This document shows, piece after piece, positions 34,581 through 43,222 of a stretch of 64,000 bases of DNA. Each line of letters opens with the position of its first letter. The first letter of the stretch is position 1. The notes below the pieces were generated by a model. It worked only from the letters and a program-made list of their open reading frames with translations, had not been told where the DNA came from and made no database searches. The position numbers and the translations under genes were made by a program. This stretch comes from Mycolicibacterium moriokaense (GTDB taxonomy: Bacteria > Actinomycetota > Actinomycetes > Mycobacteriales > Mycobacteriaceae): assembly GCF_003201655.1 (NCBI RefSeq), contig NZ_QJJU01000004.1, forward strand, positions 186,001-250,000. The letters are read 5' to 3'.

Positions 34581-35377
34581 GACTTCTCCACCAGGCCGGC
34601 GTCGACCACGAGTTGGGTGCCAGTGATGTAGCGGGCCTCGTCGGATGCCAGGAAGACGACAGCGTTCGCAACATCGACCGGTTCGACCCACGGCACCGGG
34701 AGCAGGTGACGCACGGCCAGCACCTCCGCGACGTCGTCGGCAGTCGGCTTGTCGAGGTCGGGCCGCAATCGCTTGAACGTCGCCTCGTTGAGCGTCATCG
34801 CGGTTCCGACAGCGCCGGGGTGGACGGTGTTGACCCGGATTCGCAGCGCACCGAGTTCGTTGGCCAAAGTCCGTGCCAAGCCCACTACCGCGTGCTTGCT
34901 CGCGGTGTAATGCGCCGTATCCGCGGTCCCGCGTAATCCGTTGGTGGAACTGATGATCACGATCGAGCCGCCGTCGTCACCCATGTGGCCGAGCGCAGCC
35001 TTGACCGTGTGCCACACGCCCGTCAGGTTCACGTCGAGGGTGTGACGCCACGACTCCTCGGTCAGCTCCCACGTCGACGCGCCTGCGGAATGAATACCGG
35101 CGTTGGCCACCACAACGTCGAGCCGACCGAGCTCGGCGACACCCGTGTTGACGGCCGCGGTCACTGCTTCAAGGCTTGTGACATCCGCGAGTCCCGTCGC
35201 ACACCGCCTGCCGCGCTTCTCCACTTCGGTCGCGGTGTTGTGTAATTCGTCGGCCGCGGCGGGGACGTCGATCGCGATGAGGTGGGCGCCTTCGTCGGCA
35301 AACCGCTCACAATGTGCGCGCCCCATGCCGCCGGCGGCACCGGTGACCGCAACGACCTTGTCAGTCAGCCCGGACAT
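34577..35377 (-). CDS. SDR oxidoreductase
   Basis: 266 aa. Glycine motif TGAAGGMGRAH, NAGIHSAG, active-site Ser in VIISSTNG, and YTASKHA with Tyr/Lys. The short insertion ELHNTATEVEKRGRR again resembles mycofactocin-type SDRs, so both neighbours may share the cofactor system. It overlaps the BVMO stop by one base (TGATG), with the three genes (BVMO, SDR, SDR) forming a coupled operon. A hydroxy/oxo conversion before or after Baeyer-Villiger oxidation is likely, but unproven. Confidence 0.9.
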   Translation of the reverse strand: MSGLTDKVVAVTGAAGGMGRAHCERFADEGAHLIAIDVPAAADELHNTATEVEKRGRRCATGLADVTSLEAVTAAVNTGVAELGRLDVVVANAGIHSAGASTWELTEESWRHTLDVNLTGVWHTVKAALGHMGDDGGSIVIISSTNGLRGTADTAHYTASKHAVVGLARTLANELGALRIRVNTVHPGAVGTAMTLNEATFKRLRPDLDKPTADDVAEVLAVRHLLPVPWVEPVDVANAVVFLASDEARYITGTQLVVDAGLVEKS

Positions 35378-36972
35378 CACGGCGCTTTGAGCAGATCGAA
35401 CCCCGAGTAGTCGGCGGCGGCGACCTCGGCGCAGATGTCGTTGTAGACAGCGAACCCGCCGACGAACAACATGAATACTCGCGGTTTGCCAGGCACATTC
35501 GCGCCCATGTACCACGAATCGGCCTTCGGGAACAGTGTGGCCTCGGCCCGCGCAGCGCATTCGGAGATCCAGAGGTTCACCGCGTCCGCCCGGGCCTCAA
35601 TGCCGGCGTAGCCGTGCTGGTCTAAGTGGCTGATGCAGTCGGTGATCCAGTTCACGTGCGCCTCGGCGTGCAGCACCATGTTGGCAAGCACCGCGGGAGC
35701 GCCGGGACCCGAAACGATGAACAGGTTGGGATATCCGTCGACGCCCAAGCCCAGGTAGGTGCGCGGACCGTGCTTCCAGTCACGGCGCAGCGCTTCACCG
35801 CCTCGGCCAACGATGTTGATCTTGGACAGGGCACCCGTCATCGCATCGAAACCAGTGGCCAGCACGATCATGTCGACGTCGTAGTGCCCGTCGGCGGTGT
35901 TGATCCCCGTCGCGTCGACCGATTCGATCGGCGTCTTACGCACACTGATCAACTCCACGTTGGGTCTGTTGTAAGTCTGGAAGTAATGGCTGTCGGTACA
36001 GATGCGTTTGGCACCGATCGGGTGATCATTGGGAATCAGTAAGTCAGCGACCTCGGGATCGTCGATCACCGCGCGGACCTTCTCCTCATAGAACTTTCTG
36101 GCCTCTTCGTTAGCCATCGGGTCGATCATCTGATCGGGGAAAGTCTTGGAGAAGAGCACACCGCCTAGTTGCCAACGCTTTTCGAAGGCCTCGCGGCGTT
36201 CCTCTGGCGAGGCCTCCATCGTCATCTTGGGAGGGCTGATATGCGGCGAGCCGCCGCCACTGCGCCACGACAGCCGACGCCGCTCATCGTAGGTGGTCTT
36301 GACCTCCGCCATGTCCTCAGGAGTCAGAGGCTCGTTTCCGGCAGGAACGCTATAGTTCGGTGTGCGTTGGAATACGTAAAGCTGCGCGGCCTGGTCGGCG
36401 ATGATCGGAATCGACTGAATACCCGAGGATCCGGTGCCGATGACGGCAACACGCTTGTCGCTGAAATCGATGCCCCCGTGTGGCCAGTGAGCGGTGTGGT
36501 AGACCTCGCCGCCGAATGTGTCCAGCCCGTTGAACTTCGGTGTGATTGCCGCTGAGAGCGCACCTGTCGCCATCAGGCAGAAGCGGGCGGTGACAACCTC
36601 ACCTGTCGCGGTGGTGACGGTCCACCGCAAAGTTCGCTCATCGAGGACAGCGGATGTCACGGCAGTGTTGAATGCGATGTCCTTACGCAGATCGAGCTTG
36701 TCGGTGACCCAATTGATGTACCGCAGGATCTCGGGTTGCGTCGCGTACTTCTCGGTCCAGTTCCACTCCTGCTGGAGTTCGTCGGAGAACGAGTAGCAGT
36801 AGTCGACGCTCTCGACGTCGCAGCGGGCGCCGGGATAGCGGTTGAAGTACCACGTGCCACCAACGTCGGGCGCCGCCTCGAACACCCGCACCGCGAGCCC
36901 TTGCGAGCGCAACTTGTGCAACGCGTAAAGGCCCGCGAAACCGGCACCGACGACAACGGCATCAATGTTCAC
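35377..36972 (-). CDS. Baeyer-Villiger-type flavin monooxygenase
   Basis: 531 aa from GTG 36972. FAD motif GAGFAGLYAL is at residues 9-18, the BVMO fingerprint FxGxxxHTxxW is seen as FGGEVYHTAHWP (residues 153-164), and the NADPH-binding motif GTGSSGIQS follows near 180. The fingerprint distinguishes BVMOs from other class B flavoproteins. The enzyme inserts oxygen next to a ketone carbonyl to give an ester or lactone. Members such as cyclopentadecanone and steroid monooxygenases are of similar length. It opens a three-gene operon with two SDRs, beside hsa-like genes. Confidence 0.92.
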   Translation of the reverse strand: MNIDAVVVGAGFAGLYALHKLRSQGLAVRVFEAAPDVGGTWYFNRYPGARCDVESVDYCYSFSDELQQEWNWTEKYATQPEILRYINWVTDKLDLRKDIAFNTAVTSAVLDERTLRWTVTTATGEVVTARFCLMATGALSAAITPKFNGLDTFGGEVYHTAHWPHGGIDFSDKRVAVIGTGSSGIQSIPIIADQAAQLYVFQRTPNYSVPAGNEPLTPEDMAEVKTTYDERRRLSWRSGGGSPHISPPKMTMEASPEERREAFEKRWQLGGVLFSKTFPDQMIDPMANEEARKFYEEKVRAVIDDPEVADLLIPNDHPIGAKRICTDSHYFQTYNRPNVELISVRKTPIESVDATGINTADGHYDVDMIVLATGFDAMTGALSKINIVGRGGEALRRDWKHGPRTYLGLGVDGYPNLFIVSGPGAPAVLANMVLHAEAHVNWITDCISHLDQHGYAGIEARADAVNLWISECAARAEATLFPKADSWYMGANVPGKPRVFMLFVGGFAVYNDICAEVAAADYSGFDLLKAP

Positions 36973-37074
36973 AGTCGAGACGGTAGGTGGCGAGGGCGGA
37001 TCGCCGGGCGTCGCTTCCCAGTGACCGGACGCTCGTCGCCTGCAACGGCCGCCGGGCACTCAGACTGACGTGCC

Positions 37075-37344
37075 ATGCCCCTAGCTGAAGTAGATCTCGA
37101 CGGCCAACGGCACCGGGTCGATTGGCCGCCACAATCGACCCTCGTCGATGTGCTGATCGACGCGGGTATCGAAGTGCCGCACTTATGCCGTGAAGGGCGT
37201 TGCGGTTCGTGTGTGTGCACCGTCGTTTCCGGCGAGGTCGAGATGGCGCCGAGTGACGTCCTCGAACCCGAGGATCGACAGGCCGGCCTCATCTTGGCCT
37301 GCCAGGCCAGACCCGTCTCCGACAACCTGCACATCGAGTTTTGA
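37075..37344 (+). CDS. Plant-type [2Fe-2S] ferredoxin
   Basis: 89 aa. The cluster ligands are in CREGRCGSCVCTV and the later CQARP, the plant-type CxxxxCxxC...C arrangement. The remainder fits a lone ferredoxin domain without FAD/NAD domains. Steroid 9-alpha-hydroxylase reductase (KshB) carries such a domain at its C-terminus fused to flavin and NAD domains; here it is separate. It could pass electrons to the KshA-type oxygenase about 20 kb away or to another oxygenase. The gene is divergent from the BVMO operon and precedes the HsaA-like gene. Confidence 0.93.
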   Translation: MPLAEVDLDGQRHRVDWPPQSTLVDVLIDAGIEVPHLCREGRCGSCVCTVVSGEVEMAPSDVLEPEDRQAGLILACQARPVSDNLHIEF

Positions 37345-37438
37345 CCGCCTTCCCGATTCCGCTGACCGGGATTGGCTGCGGCGCCACCGCCCACTGCGGT
37401 AGACCATGAATCAGCCCACACAACCTAAGGACGACAGC

Positions 37439-38617
37439 ATGACCGAGCGGGTAATCGACCGGGTGATGGAGATGGCAGGCCAACTGCGCGAGCAGGCCGC
37501 CGAAGCGGAGACCATCGGCCGGTTGACCGACCAGACAACCAAGGCAATGAAGGCGGCGGGCAACATCAGGCTGCTGCAGCCCTCCAAATACAACGGCTAC
37601 GAGGTCCACCCGCGCGAGTTCGCCGAAACCGTGATGGCCACGGCGTCGCTCGACCCCGCCGCGGGATGGGTCAACGGCGTCGTCGGCGTGCACCCGTACC
37701 AGTTGGCGTACGCGGATCCTCGGGTGGCCGAGGAGATCTGGGGCAACGACGTCGACACCTGGGTCGCCTCGCCGTACGCGCCGCAGGGTGTCGCCAAGCC
37801 CGTCGACGGCGGCTACATCTTCAACGGCCGGTGGCAGTTCAGCTCGGGCACCGACCAGTGCGAGTGGATCATCCTGGGCGCGATGCTCGGCGATGCCGAC
37901 GGAAAACCGTTGATGCCGCCACAGATGCTGCACATGATCCTGCCGCGCAAGGACTACGAGATCGTCGACGACTCGTGGAACGTGGTCGGCCTGCGCGGAA
38001 CCGGATCCAAGGACGTCATCGTCAAGGATGCGTTCGTGCCCACGTACAGGACGATGGACGCCACCGAGGTGATGGACGGCACCGCGCAGCGTAAGGCAGG
38101 CATGACCTCGACGCTGTACCTGATGCCGTGGTCGACGATGTTCCCGCTGGGGATCACGTCTGCGGTGATCGGCATCGCCGAAGGAGCCCTGGGCGCACAC
38201 CTGGATTACCAGCGAGACCGGGTCGGCGCCTACGGCGCGGTCAAGGACGACCCGTACGTGATGTACGCGATCGGTGAGGCCGCCGCCGACATCAACGCTG
38301 CCCGTCAGGAATTGCTGGCCAATGTGGACCGCATCTACGACATCGTCGACTACGGCAAGGACGTGTCGTTCGAGGACCGCGCGGCGGGTCGGCGGACGCA
38401 GGTGCGTGCGGCGTGGCGCGCCGTCACGGCGGTCGACCAGATCTTCGCGCGCTCGGGCGGCAACGCGTTGCGTATGGACAAACCGCTGCAACGCTTCTGG
38501 CGCGACGCGCACGCCGGTCTCGCTCATGCGATCCACATACCCGGCACCCCGTACCACGCGTCGGCACTGAGCTCGTTCGGGGTCGACCCCGAGGGTCCGC
38601 TGAGGGCGCTGATCTGA
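37439..38617 (+). CDS. HsaA-like flavin-dependent hydroxylase (oxygenase component)
   Basis: 392 aa from ATG 37439, with AAGGA about 8 bases upstream; ATG 37406 is the alternative. The fold is that of acyl-CoA dehydrogenases, but conserved stretches match HsaA, such as VGLRGTGSKDVIVKDAFVP near the middle and LQRFWRDAHAGLAHAIH at the end, and the length is about the 394 aa of HsaA. HsaA uses reduced FMN from HsaB to hydroxylate the phenolic ring of 3-HSA. A matching HsaB-like reductase is encoded at 59988. HsaA/HsaC order here resembles the cholesterol operon. Substrate not shown. Confidence 0.9.
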   Translation: MTERVIDRVMEMAGQLREQAAEAETIGRLTDQTTKAMKAAGNIRLLQPSKYNGYEVHPREFAETVMATASLDPAAGWVNGVVGVHPYQLAYADPRVAEEIWGNDVDTWVASPYAPQGVAKPVDGGYIFNGRWQFSSGTDQCEWIILGAMLGDADGKPLMPPQMLHMILPRKDYEIVDDSWNVVGLRGTGSKDVIVKDAFVPTYRTMDATEVMDGTAQRKAGMTSTLYLMPWSTMFPLGITSAVIGIAEGALGAHLDYQRDRVGAYGAVKDDPYVMYAIGEAAADINAARQELLANVDRIYDIVDYGKDVSFEDRAAGRRTQVRAAWRAVTAVDQIFARSGGNALRMDKPLQRFWRDAHAGLAHAIHIPGTPYHASALSSFGVDPEGPLRALI

Positions 38618-38620
38618 CCG

Positions 38621-39529
38621 ATGAGCCTTCTCAAAAGCCTCGGCTACATCACCGTTGCGGCCACCGATATCGACCGCTGGCGCCAGTTCGCCTTCGGCGT
38701 GCTGGGATTCGCCGAGGGCAAGGGTTCCGACCCGTCGGCGCTATACCTACGAATGGATGAGCGCGCAGCACGCATCATCGTCGTGCCCGGCGACGTCGAC
38801 CGGGTATTGACCGTCGGCTGGGAGGTGCGCGACCACGCCGCGCTGGAGGAAGTCAAGGTCGTATTGGAAGCGGCAGGCGTCGCGGTCAAGGAACTGTCCG
38901 CCGCCGAAGCCGATGAGCGCCGGGTCGAGGAAGTGATCACGTTCGACGACCCCGCGGGGACGACGCTGGAGGTCTTCCACGGCGCGGTGCTCGATCACAG
39001 CCCGGTCGTCACGCCGTTCGGGGCCCGGTTCGTCACCGGCGCTCAGGGTCTCGGCCATGTGGTGGTGCCCGCGCTCGACGCCAACGGCCTGTTCGACTTC
39101 TACACAGGCGTCTTGGGTTTCCGGTCGCGCGGCGCGTTCCGGGTGCCCGCACCGCCCGAGTTCGGTCCGGTACGCGTCCGGTTCCTCGGCATCAACGAGC
39201 GCCACCACAGCCTGGCCATATGTCCGTCGATGAACCAGGACAAGCCCGGCCTCGTGCACGTCATGGTCGAAGTCGACAGCCTCGACGCTGTCGGGCAGGC
39301 GCTGGACCGGGTCAACGTGGAGGACTTCCAGCTGTCCTCGACGCTGGGCCGCCACACCAACGACAAGATGGTGTCCTTCTACGTCCGCACACCCGGCGAC
39401 TGGGACATCGAGTTCGGCACCGAAGGTATCCGTGTCGACGAAAGGTATTACACCGCAGAGGAAATCACCGCCGACAGCTACTGGGGCCACCAGTGGCTCG
39501 GCGAACCGCCGGCGGCGATGCGGACCTAG
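38621..39529 (+). CDS. HsaC-like type I extradiol dioxygenase
   Basis: 302 aa of two VOC domains. Fe(II) ligands are His147 in GLGHVVVPA, His213 in GLVHVMVEV and Glu264 in DWDIEFGTEG; NERHHSL and FYVRTP provide the second-sphere His and Tyr. N-terminal SLGYITVAATDIDRWRQFAF and ALYLRMDERAARIIVVPGD strongly match HsaC. It cleaves the catecholic ring formed by HsaAB at the meta position. The gene starts 4 bases after the HsaA-like stop, so they are co-translated. Confidence 0.92.
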   Translation: MSLLKSLGYITVAATDIDRWRQFAFGVLGFAEGKGSDPSALYLRMDERAARIIVVPGDVDRVLTVGWEVRDHAALEEVKVVLEAAGVAVKELSAAEADERRVEEVITFDDPAGTTLEVFHGAVLDHSPVVTPFGARFVTGAQGLGHVVVPALDANGLFDFYTGVLGFRSRGAFRVPAPPEFGPVRVRFLGINERHHSLAICPSMNQDKPGLVHVMVEVDSLDAVGQALDRVNVEDFQLSSTLGRHTNDKMVSFYVRTPGDWDIEFGTEGIRVDERYYTAEEITADSYWGHQWLGEPPAAMRT

Positions 39530-39532
39530 CGG

Positions 39533-40996
39533 ATGGATACCGACGTCTACCCCAAATCAGCGGACCAGATCGAGAGTTGGGATTTCGAAGCCGACGTCGT
39601 GATCGCGGGGTACGGCATCGCCGGCGCCGCCGCAGCCGTTGAGGCCGCATCGACCGGCTCCGACGTGCTGGTCGTCGAGCGCACCGGAGGCTGGGGTGGG
39701 GCGGCCGCGATGGCGGGCGGCTTCATCTACATGGGCGGCGGCACACCGCTGCAAAAGGCCTGCGGGTTCGACGATTCCGTCGACAACATGGCCGCGTTCC
39801 TCAATGTGGCGATGGGGCCGGGCGCCGATGCGAACCGAGTGGGCGACTACTGCGCGGGAAGCGTCGACCATTTCGACTGGCTGGTGCGGTGCGGCGTGCC
39901 GTTCAAACCGGTGTTCTGGGGTGAGCCCGGTTGGGAGCCACCCGGCGACGAAGGCCTGATGTTCACCGGCGGGGAGAACGCGTTCCCGTTCAATACGATC
40001 GCGAAACCCGCTCCGCGCGGCCACATTCCGCAGATGGCGAACAAGCGTGCTGGCGAAGCGAGTGCCGGCTACATGCTGATGAAGCCGCTGGTCGACACCG
40101 CCACGTCGTTGGGCGTGCGGGCCGTGTACGACATCCACGCATCGTCGTTGGTGGTGCAATCCGACGGCCGCGTCGCCGGGCTCATCGCCCGTCAGTACGG
40201 CAAGCCGCTGGCCATTCGCGCGCGACGGGGCGTCGTCCTTGCCTCGGGCAGCTTCGCGTACAACGACGCAATGCTCGCGCAGTACGCGCCGCGACTGGTG
40301 GGACGTCCGGCCGCGTCGATCGAACAGCATGACGGGCAGGCGATCCGGATGGCCCAGGCGCTCGGCGCGGACCTGGCCCACATGGACGCCACCGAGGTGG
40401 CGTTCCTTGTCGACCCCCAGCAGACGGTCCGCGGCATCCTGGTCAACGGGCGCGGTCAGCGCTACGTCCCCGAGGACATGTACTCCGGCCGCATCGGGCA
40501 GCTCACGCTCTACCACCAGGACGACACGGCGTACCTGATCATCGACGGCGAAGCACACGAAGAGGCCAACGCCGCGACGTCCGCGACGCCGTTCCTCAAG
40601 CGACCGGCGACGTGGGTCTGCGATTCGGTTGCCGAGCTCGAATCCGAGATCGGGCTTCCGGCCGGCACTCTGCAAGCCACTGTCAGTGCCTACAACGACT
40701 CCGCCGCGCGCGGCGAGGATCCGTTGCTGCACAAGAAACCTGAATGGTTGAAGCCGATCGGCACACCCGTCGGCGCGATCGATCTGCGTGGCAGTTGCGC
40801 CGGCTTCACGCTGGGCGGCTTGAAGACCTCGCTGGACTCAGAGGTGCTGCACGTCAGTGGCGAGGCGATCCCCGGCCTATATGCCGCGGGTCGCTGCACC
40901 GCGGGCGTCGCGGCGTGGGGTTATGCCAGCGGCATCTCTCTCGGCGACGGCAGCTTCTACGGCAGGCGCGCCGGCCGCACCGCCGCCAAGGGCTGA
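39533..40996 (+). CDS. FAD-dependent oxidoreductase, KstD/fumarate-reductase-like
   Basis: 487 aa. FAD motif GYGIAGAAAAVEAASTG near residues 26-42, then VVERTGGWGGAAAMAGGFIY, and the C-terminal FAD loop IPGLYAAGRCTAGVAAWGYA. The outline is that of the fumarate-reductase/3-ketosteroid dehydrogenase flavoprotein superfamily, but shorter than typical KstD (about 560 aa) and without the SDYYPE and AYDRYYGDP blocks, so a Delta-1 activity is uncertain. It may dehydrogenate another ring position or act on a steroid metabolite. It follows the HsaC-like gene by 3 bases and ends the hsaA-hsaC operon. Confidence 0.85.
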   Translation: MDTDVYPKSADQIESWDFEADVVIAGYGIAGAAAAVEAASTGSDVLVVERTGGWGGAAAMAGGFIYMGGGTPLQKACGFDDSVDNMAAFLNVAMGPGADANRVGDYCAGSVDHFDWLVRCGVPFKPVFWGEPGWEPPGDEGLMFTGGENAFPFNTIAKPAPRGHIPQMANKRAGEASAGYMLMKPLVDTATSLGVRAVYDIHASSLVVQSDGRVAGLIARQYGKPLAIRARRGVVLASGSFAYNDAMLAQYAPRLVGRPAASIEQHDGQAIRMAQALGADLAHMDATEVAFLVDPQQTVRGILVNGRGQRYVPEDMYSGRIGQLTLYHQDDTAYLIIDGEAHEEANAATSATPFLKRPATWVCDSVAELESEIGLPAGTLQATVSAYNDSAARGEDPLLHKKPEWLKPIGTPVGAIDLRGSCAGFTLGGLKTSLDSEVLHVSGEAIPGLYAAGRCTAGVAAWGYASGISLGDGSFYGRRAGRTAAKG

Positions 40997-41046
40997 CTTC
41001 TTCCCTTCTTTTCTTTTCGCCCAAACTCACGTTCCGGCGCGAAAGT

Positions 41047-41061
41047 GCGAGTTGAACTCGC
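41047..41061. repeat. Short palindrome downstream of the FAD gene
   Basis: GCGAGTT (41047-41053), a central G, and AACTCGC (41055-41061) form a perfect palindrome about 50 bases after the stop. It could be a terminator stem or part of a dispersed mycobacterial palindrome; nothing else marks it. Confidence 0.35.
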
Positions 41062-41120
41062 CATTTGTCGATCTCGGCGCTATCGCGTGACACCGGCCAC
41101 ACTGATGTGGTACAAACAGC

Positions 41121-41141
41121 TATATGACTATTAGTCATATA
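41121..41141. promoter_or_regulatory. Perfect 21-base palindrome, candidate IclR operator
   Basis: Arms TATATGACTA (41121-41130) and TAGTCATATA (41132-41141) are perfect complements around a single central T, 15 bases before the IclR start. The strong symmetry, low GC content and position make it the best operator candidate in the island. GAGGAGG at 41145-41151 is the ribosome-binding site. Confidence 0.75.
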
Positions 41142-41155
41142 CGCGAGGAGGCGTC

Positions 41156-41947
41156 ATGACCGTGGCCGTGGAATCCACCACTCCGAGTGCCGTCATCGAC
41201 CGGGTGTCGTTGGTGTTGGACGCCTTCGACGGACCGGGACGACTGACGCTCGCCCAGGTCGTGCGCCGGACGGGCCTGCCCCGGTCGTCCGCGCACCGAA
41301 TGCTCGAGCGGCTGGTGCAGCTGCGATGGTTGCGCCGGAACGGCCGTGACTACGAGTTGGGCATGCGATTGGTTGAACTCGGATCGCTGGCAGTGCATCA
41401 GGACCGGCTGCACCGAGCCGCGACTCCGCTATTGCACGATCTGCATCGCGCCACGGGACTCGTGGTGCACCTGGCGGTCCTCGACGGTTCGGACGTCGTC
41501 TACCTGGAGAAGATCGGCGACCGGATGACAGCGGCGATCCCAACCCGCGTCGGCGGTCGTCAGCCTGCCCATTGCGCCGCCGTCGGCAAGGCGATGCTCG
41601 CGTATAGCGAGAGTGCCGACGTCGTCGACCTCACCAGCCGCAAGACCAGGTACTCGATCGGCACGCAGGCCCAGCTGACGACCGAGCTGGCCAAGGTTCG
41701 TGCGCACGGGGTGGCGTTCGACCGCGAGGAGTCGCTTCCCGGATTCGGCTGTGTCGCAGCGCCGATCGGTGGTCTGGGGGACGCCGTCGCGGCGGTGTCG
41801 GTGTGCGGTCCGATGAGCCGGATGATGTTCGATCAGCGCCTCGCAGCGCCGGTACGGATGACCGCGATGGGGATCTGGCGCAACGTCGAAGACGGTGTGG
41901 CACCGGCACTCCAGCACGCGCGCCCACTGCGACGCGTACCGGCATGA
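41156..41947 (+). CDS. IclR-family transcriptional regulator
   Basis: 263 aa. Winged helix RVSLVLDAFDGPGRLTLAQV, TGLPRSSAHRMLERLVQL, RWLRRNGRDYELGMRLVELG, then the GAF-like effector domain (TGLVVHLAVLDGSDVVYLEK, RQPAHCAAVGKAMLAYSE, VAFDREESLPGFGCVAAPI). IclR proteins sense aromatic or carboxylate ligands and control catabolic operons. A perfect palindrome lies just upstream, so autoregulation is likely. Its stop overlaps the hydrolase start (ATGA), so regulator and downstream genes form one operon. Confidence 0.93.
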   Translation: MTVAVESTTPSAVIDRVSLVLDAFDGPGRLTLAQVVRRTGLPRSSAHRMLERLVQLRWLRRNGRDYELGMRLVELGSLAVHQDRLHRAATPLLHDLHRATGLVVHLAVLDGSDVVYLEKIGDRMTAAIPTRVGGRQPAHCAAVGKAMLAYSESADVVDLTSRKTRYSIGTQAQLTTELAKVRAHGVAFDREESLPGFGCVAAPIGGLGDAVAAVSVCGPMSRMMFDQRLAAPVRMTAMGIWRNVEDGVAPALQHARPLRRVPA

Positions 41948-42882
41948 CCCTGGACGGTCAGATCGCAGAGATTGTCGAGGCACTCGACAGCGGGTTTCCG
42001 CCCGTGCACACGATGAGCGGTGCGGAGGCCCGCGCGGTGATTCGGTCACGCTTCGTCGCGCCGTCGAATCCTGAAGAGGTTGGTGATGTTCGTGACGCGT
42101 CCGTCCACGGGCCCGCGGGCGATGTCACAGTCCGGATCTACCGCCCGGCGAGGATGTCGGGTCCGGTGCCCACTGTGGTGTATGCCCACGGCGGCGGATT
42201 CGTGTTCTGTGACCTCGACAGCCACGACGGACTGTGTCGCAGCTTCGCGAATCTGATTCCCGCCGTGGTCGTTTCGGTGGACTACCGGCTGGCTCCCGAG
42301 CATCGGTGGCCGGCGGCGGCCGAGGACGTACTCGCGGTGGCGCAGTGGGCAGCCCGCAACGCGGATGCGCTCGGCGGCGATGCCGGCCGTATCGTCGTCG
42401 GCGGTGACAGCGCAGGGGGAAACGTGGCGGCCGCTGCGGCATTAATGGCGCGCGATCACGGAGCACCGCCACTCGCGGCCCAACTGCTGATCTATCCAAT
42501 GATCGCCGCAGACTTCGGCACCGAGTCATACCGCTTGTTCGGCGAGGGGTTCTACAACCCGCGCCCCACCTTGCAGTGGTACTGGGATCAGTACGTGCCC
42601 TCCCCTGCCGATCGTGAACATCCGTACGCGTCACCGCTACACGCCGAACTGAGCGGAGTCCCTCCCACAGTTCTGCTCACGGCGGGTCACGATCCACTAC
42701 GCGACGAGGGCATCGCATTCGGCCACGCACTCGAGGCGGCCGGGGTTCCGACGACGCGCCGCCACTATGACGGCTGCATCCACGGTTTCATCACGATGCC
42801 GATGCTCGACGTCGCGCACCAAGCCCGCGCACAGGTCTGCGATGACTTGTCGACGATCCTGGTCGCCGGCGCTCGTGTCTGA
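41944..42882 (+). CDS. HSL-type alpha/beta hydrolase (esterase)
   Basis: 312 aa of the hormone-sensitive-lipase family. Oxyanion-hole motif YAHGGGFVF, nucleophile GGDSAGGN, DYRLAPEHRWP, and later Asp in TAGHDPLRDEG and His in GCIHGFITMP. Such enzymes hydrolyse short-chain or bulky esters. Beside two BVMO operons, its ester substrate may be a Baeyer-Villiger product such as a steroid acetate. Start overlaps the IclR stop by ATGA, and its stop overlaps the next small gene. Confidence 0.9.
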   Translation: MTLDGQIAEIVEALDSGFPPVHTMSGAEARAVIRSRFVAPSNPEEVGDVRDASVHGPAGDVTVRIYRPARMSGPVPTVVYAHGGGFVFCDLDSHDGLCRSFANLIPAVVVSVDYRLAPEHRWPAAAEDVLAVAQWAARNADALGGDAGRIVVGGDSAGGNVAAAAALMARDHGAPPLAAQLLIYPMIAADFGTESYRLFGEGFYNPRPTLQWYWDQYVPSPADREHPYASPLHAELSGVPPTVLLTAGHDPLRDEGIAFGHALEAAGVPTTRRHYDGCIHGFITMPMLDVAHQARAQVCDDLSTILVAGARV

Positions 42883-43222
42883 CGGTGAGGTATACGTCAT
42901 CGACCGGGTGGTGACGTGCCCGGGCCGCGCAAGGGAATTCGTCGATCGGTATCTCGCCGAGTACGCGCCCGGTGCCCGCGCCCGCGGCATGACACTGCGC
43001 GACGTCCTGGTCAGCCCACCGATCTGGTTCGACGATCAAGCCAACAATGTGACCATCACCTGGTCGCTGCCCAGCGCGCAGGCGTGGTGGGAAATGACCT
43101 GGAGAGGTCGGCCGGACTCCACCCTTGGACCGTGGTGGGACGGCATCGGCGAACTGGTGGACGAACGCGCGCGCACCATGGCCGCCGCGGCCGACGACGT
43201 CGACAGCCTCTGCGATGTATAG
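42875..43222 (+). CDS. Conserved small protein of unknown function
   Basis: 115 aa from GTG 42875, which overlaps the hydrolase stop (42880-42882). Sequence YVIDRVVTCPGRAREFVDRY, RARGMTLRDVLVSPPIWFDD, NNVTITWSLPSAQAWWEMTW and DERARTMAAAADDVD. The pattern suggests an alpha/beta-barrel (NIPSNAP- or Dabb-like) ferredoxin fold. I do not recognise the family. The gene is coupled both upstream and downstream (overlap with the Dabb-like gene at 43215), so all three are co-expressed with the IclR regulator. Confidence 0.72.
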   Translation: MSDGEVYVIDRVVTCPGRAREFVDRYLAEYAPGARARGMTLRDVLVSPPIWFDDQANNVTITWSLPSAQAWWEMTWRGRPDSTLGPWWDGIGELVDERARTMAAAADDVDSLCDV

